Below, one piece after another: positions 14,097 through 27,500 of a stretch of DNA of 64,000 bases. Source of the DNA: Larimichthys crocea. Lineage: Eukaryota > Chordata > Actinopteri > Sciaenidae. A model generated the notes under the pieces. That model ran no database searches, was not told where the DNA came from, and saw nothing but the letters and a program-made list of their open reading frames with translations. A program made the translations under genes and the position numbers. Where the stretch lies: the NCBI RefSeq assembly GCF_000972845.2, contig NC_040027.1:16678410-16742409 (forward strand), written 5' to 3'. Numbering within the stretch: the first letter of the stretch is position 1; every line of letters begins with the position of its first letter.

Positions 14097-17000
14097 AAAA
14101 GTCACTGATAACTTGATGGCGGCTCTGTTATATTCAAGTGGCAGTGAGTCAGCATGAACAACAGCACAATCCTTATACTGAGGTAGCTAAATGGAATGCA
14201 GCCATCATTAGTTACATTTACACCTGTGCTTTTCCTACTGTGACGAGTCAAAGTGTCTTCAGTGAAAATGGCCTATACACAAACAAATGGTGGGTGGTAA
14301 TTTTACCTATTGTATGTAGTGCGGTGTATCGAATAGTCACAGCTAAAAACAAAATGTACAGTTACCAGATGCAATTTAAAATAAAATATGTCTCAGCACT
14401 GCTGGCCCAAAGATACCACGTTTGACTCCAATAGTTTGTAGTAAACAATGCATCTTAGGACTTCAGGGAATATCTTTGTAATGAAGCAATGATTTTTAAC
14501 ACTGTACTTATAATAGAGGTTTTTACCTTTATTTTCCAATACATGTTTTACTTTGTATTTCATAAACAGAGAAATGTTTTTCCGCTCACTTTTATTTAGA
14601 CTCCTTCCTTGTGGGGCAAGCTGTGACTGTGCTTTTACTGTGGCTAAAGAAAGGTAAGTAAGGGGAAGAGTTTATTGCTGTCACAGATTAGGCACAGTTA
14701 GAAGTCAAAGTTTGTGTGAAATTAACACAACATTTAATATACTGTCATGTGTCATGTTGACCCAGTCGGCATCTTTCCACCCAGAAACCCCTAAACTACC
14801 TTTGCTCACCTCACTTTTACTCTAATACTTCACCCCTTCCCTAAAGGTAAAATATCCCAGGAAACAATCCAACAAAAGTTGACCCAGTGTTCCCTGTGTA
14901 AAAGCAGACCAAACCCATGTGCACAGAGGGAAGGCAGATGGCAAAGAAAAGCAGAAAGGGCTTTCATAAATGCAAACCAATGTGGTCTAAAACCACAGGG
15001 GTGAATGTAACCTTTTGCATTGGAGGACAGTGTTATTAGAGAAGCCAAAGTCAGAGCAGTTATTTAACTGTCCTGACAGTAACTGCTCTTCCCATTAGTT
15101 TCAGTGCTGACTTCTGAAAATACAGCGGGAGGTGAGGAAAAAAATACAAACGCCAGAAAATGAAATAATAAGAGTGTTTCTACAATTTCCAATTCAATTT
15201 CCTCTCGCTGACCTGCAGTAACAAGAGAAATCAATGCAGCCGGGAGTAAAACATTCTGAATTGAAGGATGGCAACAGCCTTCTTTTTTTTTCAAGCTAAA
15301 CCAAAGACCATCTTTGTTTTGGAAGATCACTCAGTGAGAAATAAATCACTCAAGGGGAAAATACTGCCATTTTTTTCTGCCTGCAGAAATAGACAGCAAC
15401 CTAGACATATAGACAATATGCCCATGTTCGTCTTATAGAAATGGCATCAGTGTATCACAGCTTTTAACTCCACTTCTGCTCTGTGCATTGTGTCCAGTCT
15501 GGTGTGAAACAGTTGCTTTCAACACACATTTCTGCACATAAATGTGCAGTATACAGTTTATATGCTCTGGATAAAGTGAAATAAAAAAAAATTAACCTCA
15601 AGTGTTTTATTGTCAGTGGAAGACTGCTACCGAGGAACACAGGAAATTTGCACAAATGTCAATAAACAAAACAGACAGCAATTTCCCTCTATTTCCTGTC
15701 ACTGTTTGTGTTTTTACCACCCGGAAAAAAGAGCAAAGTGAGAGATTTCTGCCTTTTCCTCTGCCTAAGGCAAAGCCCATCCATCACCTGTGTTGTCAAC
15801 ACAACAATCTGGTCTGTAGAACTATGGTGAGTACACCCTTTTCAGGTCTAAATTAAATCCTTGATCAGAGGTGTTACCTAGGATTAATCCAGGTGCTTCC
15901 ATTGAACACAGACAGCTTAGACAAGAAATCCAGCCCAGAATTATGGCAGCAACTTCTCTCTATAGACTTCAAAGATGTAGGGATAATAGTAAAACGAGAG
16001 GGAGAGAATAAGTACTGTCTCCATGGCAGCCGGTGATGGAGGCCCTGCCCCCTGAGACCATTAGAGCATCACATCTGGTCTCCTCAATGAGCAGACCTTC
16101 AGCTGCAGAATAGGAGAATAAAACGACACTGCGGGTGTGAAAACACATATAATGTGAAGACCAAACACAAATTTCTTACAAGCATCAGTTTATCCAGTGC
16201 ACCATCTTGTAATTAAAAGTGTTTTGTAACATGTTTCTTTCACAGGATGTTTTACAGTTTGTAAAACACGATGCTTGCTCACACTCACACCTTCTCATGT
16301 GAATGGTCAGTTGGACTGATGAACATATAACTGCTTGTGTTGGATAGGTTTACAATTGTACAAATGTGTAACCTCAAAATTTGTTCTTGTCTAGAATACA
16401 CATTGTACACCCATTTACCTCATGTGACGGCACAGGGTAACATTTATTTTCCTGCTGTAATAACGTGCTGTTCACTTGTGGATGAGTGAGCTATTTTATA
16501 TCACGGGAAACAATCTTCTACATGTTTACTTGTCAAGAGGAGTTGTATACTGTTTTCTGATGATTTCGAAGGGAGCTTCCACTATTTAATTTATTTATAA
16601 TCTATCATATTATATTAATAAAAATTCTGGGTAGTGTAGGATCCACCATTTTTGGGAACTGACCTCCACTAGGCACTAAAAGTCGATATGCCTTGTCCCC
16701 CCCACTGGTTTTGATTATGCTTTTTTAAATCTGTCTCTCCCAACTTTATGGATGTGCAATGCTAAATCACTGGAGGATCCATTTGACATAATGGGATCAC
16801 AACTTAGGATTTGAAAGAAGATACAAGTGTACAATCAATATCAAGCAGTTGAACATCAAACTAGTTTTACAGAGTACATATACCCCCCAAAGCCAAAAAA
16901 ACAGGAGCACCAGTGAGCTTAGTGGTTTAGTTTAGTTGTCTAGGCAGCAACAAACTGAATAAGTGTGTTTAACCATGTTTTGTCATAAATTTGAACATAA

Positions 17001-20000
17001 TCTTCTTTTCAGGTAAATGCTTTAAAATTTTTCTATGAAGTACATTGTACCTGATACAAATTTAAGTTGACCACAATGAAGGCCACAGCCCACTCACTGA
17101 ATAATGAATAGTCTAGTAGTCCAAAACCCCTGGGGGAGAGAAAAATAAATATTGTTGCAAAATCAGTTGCATGGTCCCATTTTAAGGCGAGAGAAAATGT
17201 CCCCAGTACCATTATGTATGAACTCTGACCTGACCGTGTAATTCTATCAATGTCCACGCTGCCTTTGTTTTTGTGCCAGAGGGCTCTTCCATTCTTGTCA
17301 AAATATGAAATATGGTTCGTCTAAACTTATCTCCAAACATGCCTTTCAACCAACACTTGTCTTCACAACAGAGAAAGGGAACCTTTGCTTGTGTGTCTGA
17401 AATAAAATGGAGGAAGGTGACTCACTGGCCATAGAACAAGAAAAAAAAAAGGCAAAATAACTATTGAAGCGTGAAAGTCTGAAAATTTTCTTTTCCTTTT
17501 CCTCTTGGAGAAAAAGAAAGCTTTCAAGGTCCAGAGATTGTGAAATGTTATTTTTTATTTCCCTTCTTTGAGGCACAAGGAAACCTGAAAAGCCATGGTT
17601 ACAGCAGTTTAGTAACCATCCTATTTCAAAATTGAGGTCTTTTCAGATGTTGTGTACCATTCAGACCTCCTGGGATTCTCAGCAGTCCCACTATGTCTAC
17701 GGGCTGGGGTGAAATTGTGGAAAGCTTTTTTTACAATACGCCATCACGTTTTTTCTTCTTTACCAGCCATATCTTATCCCGGAACCATGCAGAGTGGCTA
17801 TCTAGTGCTGCTTGACGTCTGATCTGTTCTCACGCGGGTAAGTCCTCCATCCCTTCTTACTTTCTCCTTTCATCATATTTTTAGATACATAACTTAAGCT
17901 GTGCATTGATATTCAATATGTTATTCCTCCATGTATGACGATTTTATCTCTTGCATGTATTTTTATATCTTTCCTCCACTCTAGTTGAATATGTTATGTT
18001 GCTCCGGTCGGTAATTTCCAATCTCTGAGACGTGCAATCATAGTTTGGGCTTCTAGATTCCTTATCTGCAGTGACAAAGTGTTGAGCAGCAACAACAACA
18101 GCAGATTGCCATGCAGAATGGAGCCTTTAATGCAGCAGCAATACAAAATGAAATAGCTGTGAAGAGGCAGATGTTATAAACCACTCACTTAATTTGCATC
18201 AGAGCAGTTTTCTTCCATCATATTAGAGCTGTTAAACAGGGCTGAGTGTTGCACAGAGATGTTATGTCTTCCCTATATAAAAACTCATCTTCTCATAAGA
18301 AGGACCTCCCAAGACTGTTGTCCTCACTAATCAGTGAAGCAACAATAAACCTCTGGTGCTCTACATATCCTTGATAGCCATCTTAAAAAACACTCCTGGG
18401 ATTACTTCTGTCAGCAAGCATGTAAAGTGTAGATTATGATAATGCAACCATCAGAAAAAATATTATATTTCTTGATTTTTACTTAACCCTCTTCTCCACC
18501 TCACCCGTCTTCAGTTACAAGAGACAATTTAGACTCGTCCTTGGCTCAAAGGCAGCACTACTTGAAATGCCTTTAGATTTGGTGCACACACACACATCAA
18601 AGAGACCAGGAGCTTATTTTCAAGTATTTTGCACCCCGAGGCTAGGAGCTACTTCTGAGGCTGCTGTGTTCCCTGTAAATAGCTTGGTTTTCTGTACCAC
18701 AGATCCTAGCAAAGCATCATCTACCAAAGAGCTGTGGGCATGGGCCTCCGTGCTCTCCTATCACCAGAGGTAACGGGAAAAAATCAGTGTGCATAATAGT
18801 TCTGCCGATTGCTTTCCTAAGGTGTTGATCAGTAATGCTCACAACAACTAAACTCAATCCAAGTCTGCCAGGGCAAAGGCATCCAGAGTATGTTCTGCCT
18901 CTTGCCTTTGAAAGATCAAACTTCTCATCTCGCGTTTGATGGTGCTACCCTGTGATGGACTAAAGTTTCTGAGCGATCAGAGTCTCTTTTATCACACGTT
19001 CATCTTGTCAGGACATAAACAGTAACATACTGTAAGTATGAGGGAAAATCCACAACAAGAATTTGACTACCCAATGCTGTTCTACTGCTGTCACTACGCA
19101 AAAACCTTAAATTTAAGTGTATTGACTTGAGTTTGTTTCCGTCATTTGAATATTTATGGACTACTGTTTGAGATTATTTATACCCTTATTAATGGACATT
19201 ACATGAATTGATAACACTGATTAAACCTGATCATAACTTTTACAGTATGTGCATTAAATGGCTTTAAACAATCAGTGGGTATTCATCGACCACTGCAATC
19301 TAACTATATACTGTATATATTTATGTTCATCAAGAGAAAAGAAAACATAACTGAATTGTGATGTATGACATGACGTTACTCAGTGTCTCTCTCTGGTTAG
19401 AGCGCAGAGAGTAACCTGACAGAGTTTGTGGGATTCAGCTTCGCAACTGACTACTCTTGAGTATTGTCACTGAAAGACAGGAAAAAAAGAAAGAAAGAAT
19501 AGGCCATGAATTGGATGTCAGAAACTCTCCCTTCCCTATCTCTTTGAAATAGCATCAATCAACATTAAAGATAATAGTACCTTCACTTGGAAGCGGAAAT
19601 GTGCCTTTAAAGAGAGTTGTTTCAGTCTGCTGTGTCTATTGCTTTGTCTAAGATCATCCTTTCTACAGTGATGCCCTTCTTCTCTGTAATGACTGCTTGC
19701 CAGCCAGCAATTCTGATGCCTTGGAGTGCATAGCATCATTCATAAGGGGACTGCTTGCTGTGATTAGCCCAATGCCTTAAACCACATATGAAAATTCATT
19801 TTAAATGTCCTTTAAAAACCCATAAAACATCCATATTGACTTGGGGCTGCCAAGCTGTAGGGTGCTGCTAATCAGTTCCTTCTATGGTCCATTTAGCCTC
19901 TGTGTCATTAAAGATAATACAAATAAAATAAGTGTTAACATGAAGGCGTTTTGAATATTTCCCCTGAAAAAAAAAAAATCAGCATCCCTTCACTAACTGT

Positions 20001-23000
20001 CAATAATTTGCACAAGAATTTTTTTTTTTTTTAAGTTTCCCACGCTTGCAGTGATTTGTGCTGAACAAATTCCAGTTAATTACAAGGCAAATGGTACAAA
20101 ATGTGCTCTGTGACCATTACAATCCTGTTTGCTATGCTCAGCAAGGATGCATCAATCATCACACCCACACAAACACTAGCACGCACAGATAAATGAAAAC
20201 ACATAGACATAAAGACTGCGGTTAACACATATACACATATCTGTACACCACACACACGTATACCCTGCTTTGTACGTCTCCTGATTAGACATATGCCTTG
20301 CTTTAATCTCTCAGCTTTACACAGATGCACACAAATTTCAACACTTTGCTCTACCCTCTCTTGACTTTGACCAATATTGTGAGATAGTCGTGTCCCAGCA
20401 ATGGAACTTTAATGAAAGGTTTTGTAACAAGCATAGGCGCTTGGTTGATCTAATGAGATCCCTAACTGTTTCTGCCATCTGCTAGACCCTAGCCATGACA
20501 TTAACTATGCAGCCATGCTAAGCTTCAACCTCTTTCAGATAAAGCAACCCTCATCCGCTCTGTGTCAAGTGCTCATGCACAACCAGATGCATACCTGACG
20601 GAAACATGAAACAAGGACTGAATACTTTCACTAGAATAAAAATATACTGTGGTTATGCAACACACTGTAGAACATGGTTTACATCAACTTTATTATATTA
20701 CATACACACAAGAAAAATGCCCCTCCCCGGCCTCTGTCTAATGTAACATTTTTCTTTGATTTCACTGAGCTTTAGTAGCAGTATTGACGTGCCCGGTATA
20801 TAAGGCCTTGCTTTGAGTCAGACTCATCTACAGTTTACGAGGGTGCCATTGTTCGCCTGGCCGGGGAGAGGTCACTGCAAGGGAGGAGAATAAATGTGAA
20901 GTGATTGACTAGTCTCTGTTGGAGAAATGAGTTCTCCATTCATTCCCAGGCTTCCAGAGGTGAAACGTCCTTCAGGAAAGTAAACACAATCTGACAGGGC
21001 CCCACAACAGACGCAAAGGCACAGCATGGCACAGTCTGTAAGGACGGCACTCCACACTCCTCTCCTCCGTCCCTCCTTTCCACAGAAACTCCAATCTGTA
21101 CAATGACCCCAGAGCACATCAGGACTCTATAGCTGAATTTATTTTTTTCACTGTTCATGCACAAACTTCTGTCTGATATAAAAAATAGGATACATGAAGC
21201 CTGAGGGATGAGGTGATCATTCATATGAGATACTCGTTCGGTTTTCTCTGTAGGCTTCCATCCCAAGTTCTACCAGAGCCCTGGTCCCTCCTGGAAAGCA
21301 AATTGAAAATCGGATCGCCCATCAGAGACCAGATTAGGCTGTTTTCCCGACATGCTTAAATTGCAGTAATCTTGAATGCAGATCACATCTGCAGCTAATT
21401 GATGGATTTGCCAGAGGATCCGAGAATGGTAAGGCTCCACTGTGAGCTCCTGTTTATTTTCAGAAGGCAGATGCATTAACCCTTCTCTGGCTGCTGCCAG
21501 CAAGGATTCGAGGCCAGTGAACGTTGGAGCTAGCAGCACACTGTCATCAACTGTGACATAACTGTCCAAAGGCTTTGCCTAACATTCACCCACAAACTCT
21601 GCCTAATTAGAGAGAAAGATGTGCCTGGGTCTCTGTTATACATTGGTTTTGCATGAATAATTCAAAGCACATGAGCCTTACTGTTGTTCTCCAGGCCCTC
21701 TCTTGCCATTCATGGTAGAAGCTCCAGTTTGTATACGGGTGCCTGCCATCCACTCATGCAAATATGCTTACAGGGGAAGTGTGGTTAGCAGCTCATCACA
21801 GCATTGTCACATACACTTCTGTTAGCTGCAGCCATGGAAGTTTACACCGTGGCTACCAGTCCGCAGAGGCCAAATATATCAGCAGTCAAAACTGTTCTCT
21901 TGTACTCCTGTACTTATTTTCAGACACTCACAACAAGGCTTTTAGGACGCTAACCCAAAACTAATTTCAAATGATGTTCTTACATGGGAAAAAGATTGTG
22001 TGCATGTATCAGAGGAAGACAGAGGGTGAAGAAATACAGACATGCTATAAACACCTTTGCACATGTGCGGCCATTTTTGCATGTGATGGCACAAAGAAAA
22101 TGCATGAGCACTGTAAGTGTTTGGGGATGTGCTGTGTGTTGTGGTTGAGGCAAGCAATGATCTATTTTTTCCCATTACCCTACTGCATACGTGTGGTTCA
22201 TTTACATTCATGGTTATCCAGATAATGAAGCTTTCAATCCGGGGGATCCTGTGGTGAGAACAATGAACCCAATTACCTCCTGCCGCCTGTGAGATGGGAT
22301 GGCAGACTCTGAGACAGATGGGAGAGGCTGCACTCGGCCGGCAATCCAATCACATTCATCTCGCTTGCTTCCCGTTTCCCCTGTTCATGTGTTCTGCAGC
22401 AACTTATCAACAGGCAGGGGCCAAAGAACCTGGGATCATTACATCACACACACACCAACAATTCTGCAAACACACACATGCATGAACACATTCCCCGAGG
22501 TCCACTCGACCCCGAGTCGACTCGACCAATCTCCTGCCTCTGTTTCCCACCGCTAACACGCACCTGAGGTTTCTCTCTTCCTTCAAACACAACATTGATC
22601 TTAAGAGGCTATATACTTCACCTGCTGGAGGAGCAGAAGGAGGTAAGGAAAGGGTTTCTTGTGCAAGGTAATGTCTACCTCAATCTTGATCTCCTTATCA
22701 GTAAGCCAGGGTCTGATTAAGATAATTTCTAATGACTTATTCACGATACTCAAGTTTCCTTTTTCTAGCTTAATATTTTAGTTATATGCTCTGACTGAAA
22801 TCATCCAAAGATGTGCTCAGCAGAAGTTAGTGGCTACTTTATCAGCCCTTGAATCGATGTGCAACATGATGGAAGAAACTGGTAATAGCGTTGATCAAGA
22901 AAGAAGTTAAACAAGAGCATCTTTTTTGATCACGTCTCTGATGCAATCGTATGAAATGAAATCAGTGAAGACGGCTGTTCAGTGAGCTTTACTACGAGCT

Positions 23001-24472
23001 AGACTTGTGTCATCTTGCACCGTGGGGATTCGCTTGATGACAACTTCCTCTGTAAACAGATAAATCAACAACGAGAAAACTATAAAAGGTATAGGTATAA
23101 ACTTATGTAAACCACTGTCATGTCAACTGTCATGTCAGTACTTGAGTTCAGCGCCAGCTGCTTCCTATACGTCTCACAGAAGTTTTATAGGTAAGAAAAT
23201 ATATAATGTAGTTCCTATAAGAGAGGACTTGACATTCAACCGTAGCCAATGATACAGACTGTGTCTGGACCTCGACGATGCTTGAGGGAATGTATTCCAC
23301 TACTAGATAATTAGCCAGTGATTGCATGAGAGCTGATACCAATTCTGCATAATGCTCCAATATTTTCTGCACATTTCATGCAAAATATACCCTTATCTCA
23401 TATACTTCCCCCCTTATGGCCCCTAATTTTGACACTATGATCAATAGTAATTGACTTAGTGATCGATGTGTCTCTTGAAGTTTTCCATCAGTCCGTACTG
23501 CCATCAGTTGTGTCCACTCTATTGTAGGGTAGTTTATGGTTTGTTGGTGGGGATCTGCATGCTAATGCTTATAGCAGCTCCCCTGAGTGACATATAGGTA
23601 TTTTTATGTTAATGAATGTCAGGAGACGAGATCTCGTTGGTCATCCCTGGGTACACACAGGTGTGTAGGTACACATACCTCGCACACCTGCCCTACCCAT
23701 GTGTGCATGCTCCCTCACATAGACACACACACACACACGTACACATACACACATGCAGACTGAGACTGCACACCCACTGAACCCTTGGATGCATTATTGA
23801 TAAGCTACTAATTACGCTTGTTGCAATTTCAGCTGACCTTTCCCGGGAACATCCCGGATCATTATAAGCTGCATTCTCTCTTGAAATTGCAAAGGTAATC
23901 TAAAGTCCACCTCCCTCACTCCCCCAGCTACCCCCCAACTCAACTGCCCCTCTCACTTCCCTCAATTCACAGCTGGATGAAGATGTGTTCTTCCATCTTG
24001 AAACAGTGGGAGAAATTGTTAAGAAATTATACAGGCGGTTGGGGAGGGGGAGGAAATGTAAAGAAACAAGAGGGATGGCATAATATTGGAAACACTGCAG
24101 CACAGCAGGCAGCTGAGTAAATCTGAAGTTGAATGTCAGGTTTGTACTTAAACTGTTTTTTCCATAACTTCTGCATGACATGAAATCACAGTAGCTGCTC
24201 TTGAAGTTTATGGTTAACATCGTAATGCTCAGTATCGTCTCATTCCGTTAAAGGTTAAAAACTACACCGTCTTGGGTTATTACACCTGTTTGCATGCCAT
24301 TATGACTCTTTAGTCTGAAACATTCTCATCATAGTTTACCATTATGGCAAATACATTAGTGTAATGGCTCTGTTTGAAGCAGCTTTCCTGCCCAGAAAGC
24401 TTTTCATATTATAAAGGCCAAAAAATATAATGTGAGTGATTGTGCAGTGGGTGCTCAGGAAGATCCATTGTT
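14097..24472. other. Unannotated intronic sequence
   Basis: Largely unique-looking AT-rich sequence with short homopolymer runs (T at 20021-20034) and a GAAA patch near 19486. A GC-richer, unique-looking stretch lies at 21290-21560 and another at 22230-22560. A 12-bp palindrome lies at 22513-22524. No exon was recognised. Confidence 0.35.
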
Positions 24473-24511
24473 GATCAGCTGATCTTATATGTTCCTGCTC
24501 GAACATATAAG
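24473..24511. repeat. Palindrome and adjoining perfect hairpin
   Basis: GATCAGCTGATC (24473-24484) is a perfect 12-bp palindrome. It overlaps by one base the start of a perfect 11-bp inverted repeat, CTTATATGTTC / GAACATATAAG, with the 6-base loop CTGCTC. The combination can form a 28-nt stem-loop on either strand. No U-run or coding context suggests a terminator. Confidence 0.75.
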
Positions 24512-27500
24512 TTCTATTATAGACACATACGATCTATCATAATTTTCTAAAGAATGCAGAAATGTCCAAATGTTCTGGATAACAAAGGACTGGATATTAC
24601 AACATACTTTGAATTGATGGTCATGGCCTTTAGCGGTCAACCTATCGAGCTGGAGGTTGGATCATTTGAATGAATTTACTTTGTGTACAATTAGTGGTAT
24701 TAGTACCACCTCAGAAACACTTTTGCCAATAGTTTCAAAGTTGAAATAACAGGCACACAGTCTGTCAAAAAGTAAGAAAGTCTGATTCCGATGATGAAAT
24801 ATGTAATAAACAAAGGGCTCTAGTACAAAGTAAGTAATACTGCATTGCTCTTTAATGAATTGGTGCACATACAGGCGCTGCATAGCCTTGATAAATCAAA
24901 CTAATATGTCTGATAACCCTGATAGATGCATAAATGCAGGTACTTGTGGAGTATATTACCCTCAGTAAGCTCAGCATTTATAAACAACTGAAAAGACCGC
25001 GTGTATCGGTAAAATGTTTTTGGGGCCCAAAAAATAAAATCGTTCACAAAAATGCAGAAATCTTGATTGGAGGTTTGTGCACACTGTGATATTCAATGAA
25101 GGGCATTTGTTTAATTTAAAATCTATCAAATCGCATCCCAACTGATGCATTAGTAATATGTGGGTGTACATTTAAAGGTCAATATTACTCACAGAGCCAA
25201 CTCCGATCCTTGATCTAAGTCTTAATTTGTTTTCTTTGAAATCTGGCTGTGGGAGACATTTGCTTTAATTCCTATTACCAACCCTAAGTTATCTGTCCAA
25301 GATCACATGCATGATATAATTGGAATCTGTTACAAGGTGGGATATCTCTTTGAGGAAAAAAATACATTTTCACATCAGTATGAAGTAATGAAGTCAAGGC
25401 AAAGAGCCTCCACCGCTGTAGAGGGTGTTTTTTAATGTTTGCATATCATTCAAAAAACAGAACTGCTGTGTGAAGGTCATAGTGACAAATCTCTGCAGGA
25501 GTTTCATTCTCTTTTCCTTTTACTAGTTTACCAGTTTTTATCCTTCCACCTCTACAACTTTCCTCTTTCTCTGAAACACACACATACACAACAAAACATT
25601 TCCACAGATTCTGCAATTCTCCCTCTAAGAAGGGATATGCCTAAAGAGTTATTCAGCTCTTCCCGTGCAATCAGATTTTGTTAGTGATGGGAGCTGACTC
25701 GGAACCAAAATAAATAGATAGAACGGAAAAAAGGCTGGGAACAGCAGTTTGCTGGCAGCACTGTGAACCAGGTGAGCCGGTGCAGGCAGGGACGACACCA
25801 GCCAAAGGATTAATGGTCTCAGGGGAAGCCAAGGTAAGCCTGCTGCTCCTGCTTGACATCTTTGTACTTGTAAGAGCACAGAAATTAGCCAGGCAATGCG
25901 GTGAGTAATGGCCAGGGTGCTTCCATCAGTCCCATTTAACAATGCATGCAAAGCCAACAGAGGAAAATGTAGGGACAGAAAAAAGTAAATGTTCTCTCCT
26001 GGGTATGTGCGCAGAGTTGCATGGAGCAGTTTATCAAATAAGGCCTAGTGTTGTGAACCCAACAGAAACACAACATTTATGACCTGTCTGTTGATGTACT
26101 TACACTAAACATCAGCCATACAGATCAGCGTTGTTGCATCAATCCTAAATTTGTCGACAAAAACTGATAAAAAGAATGAATTTACTTCTTCTTCAGCTTC
26201 AGTGTTTAATAATAATTAAACACACTACAAGGAGTTTCAATTTAATACTTATATGTCTATGTGGTTTTCAGCTATTTCTATATGGTTATTCTTAATGCCT
26301 GTCACTGTGTTGTATTTGGTAGGATTCCCCTCAAAATTAGATGAAACGAGGTGGTGGACACACTACCACTTCTTCCACAAGGGTTGCCATAATCAACCCA
26401 AAATGATAGTTCCTTGTACAAAGGTAATGCTTCATGATAAGGAAACTTTGTGACATTTTTGAATCACTCTGTTGTTCATAGCATCACGTGCATGAAACAT
26501 TATAATCTTACAGGAGACACAATGATGGGAATATGTTTGTGTTTCTCCGACTCTACAAAGGCTGATGTTCAACCGTCAGATGCAATGACATCCTTTTACA
26601 TAAGGATGCATTATATTATATAATCTACTTCCTACTTTTAAAATCATAATTTCATACTGACTAGGCTGACAATTTATTATATCAAAGTATATCCAAATTC
26701 CATACCTTTCATCTACATTTTGTAACCAAGGACATACAGGAGGCAGAAGTGCACGTAATACTTCCTTTGAGCATTGCATTAACCAACTGGGCTGTGCCAC
26801 GCTGCAGAGCTCCACAGCTGGCTTACGATATTGAGTTTCTGTGTCTGTTCTACTGTCCACACTGGCCAGAACAACACAGGAGTTGGAAGTAATTTAGGGA
26901 CTGAAGATTTGGAGAAACAGAAACCAAATGGTGACAGATTAGGCCCTGGCCTGGCTGTTTGTTTGCAGTGAAGGGAGAAATTTCTAATCACATGTTCTAC
27001 ACAGATTCAAAAATCTTTTTTTTTTGTTTTGTTTCTGCTTCATCTGTATATTTAGAAAACAAATAGCCTTAATTTAAATCATTCATATCTTTTACCATTA
27101 CCATAGAACTGCTTTGCTGAAAGGAGATACTTCCCACTATTGCTGTCATTTGAAGTGATTTATTCATTTTAAATCCACTGCCCTTGATACTGATTTCACC
27201 CCTTGTATATTCCTTCCAACAGTCTCCGAGTCTTCCCCATCCAGTCTCCCTTCCACCTGATCCATAAACAATGACAGGGAAGTATGTATTATGTATGTAT
27301 TTCCCAGACAGACACAGAGCTATAATAAAAACCAGGGACAACATATCATGATGAGTGCAGACGTCGGTCCAGACCTACAGGATGCCTGGACCCCTCCAGA
27401 TGTTCGCATACTGTATCATACAGACACAGGCACGGCCTCTCCACTCTACTCAGCAGAGACTTATGTCTCAGCATACACCAAATGTCAGTGACTCTTAAGT

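Noticed and set aside
22513..22524. CGAGTCGACTCG palindrome
   Set aside because: Only 12 bp with no flanking symmetry or copies seen; may be chance.
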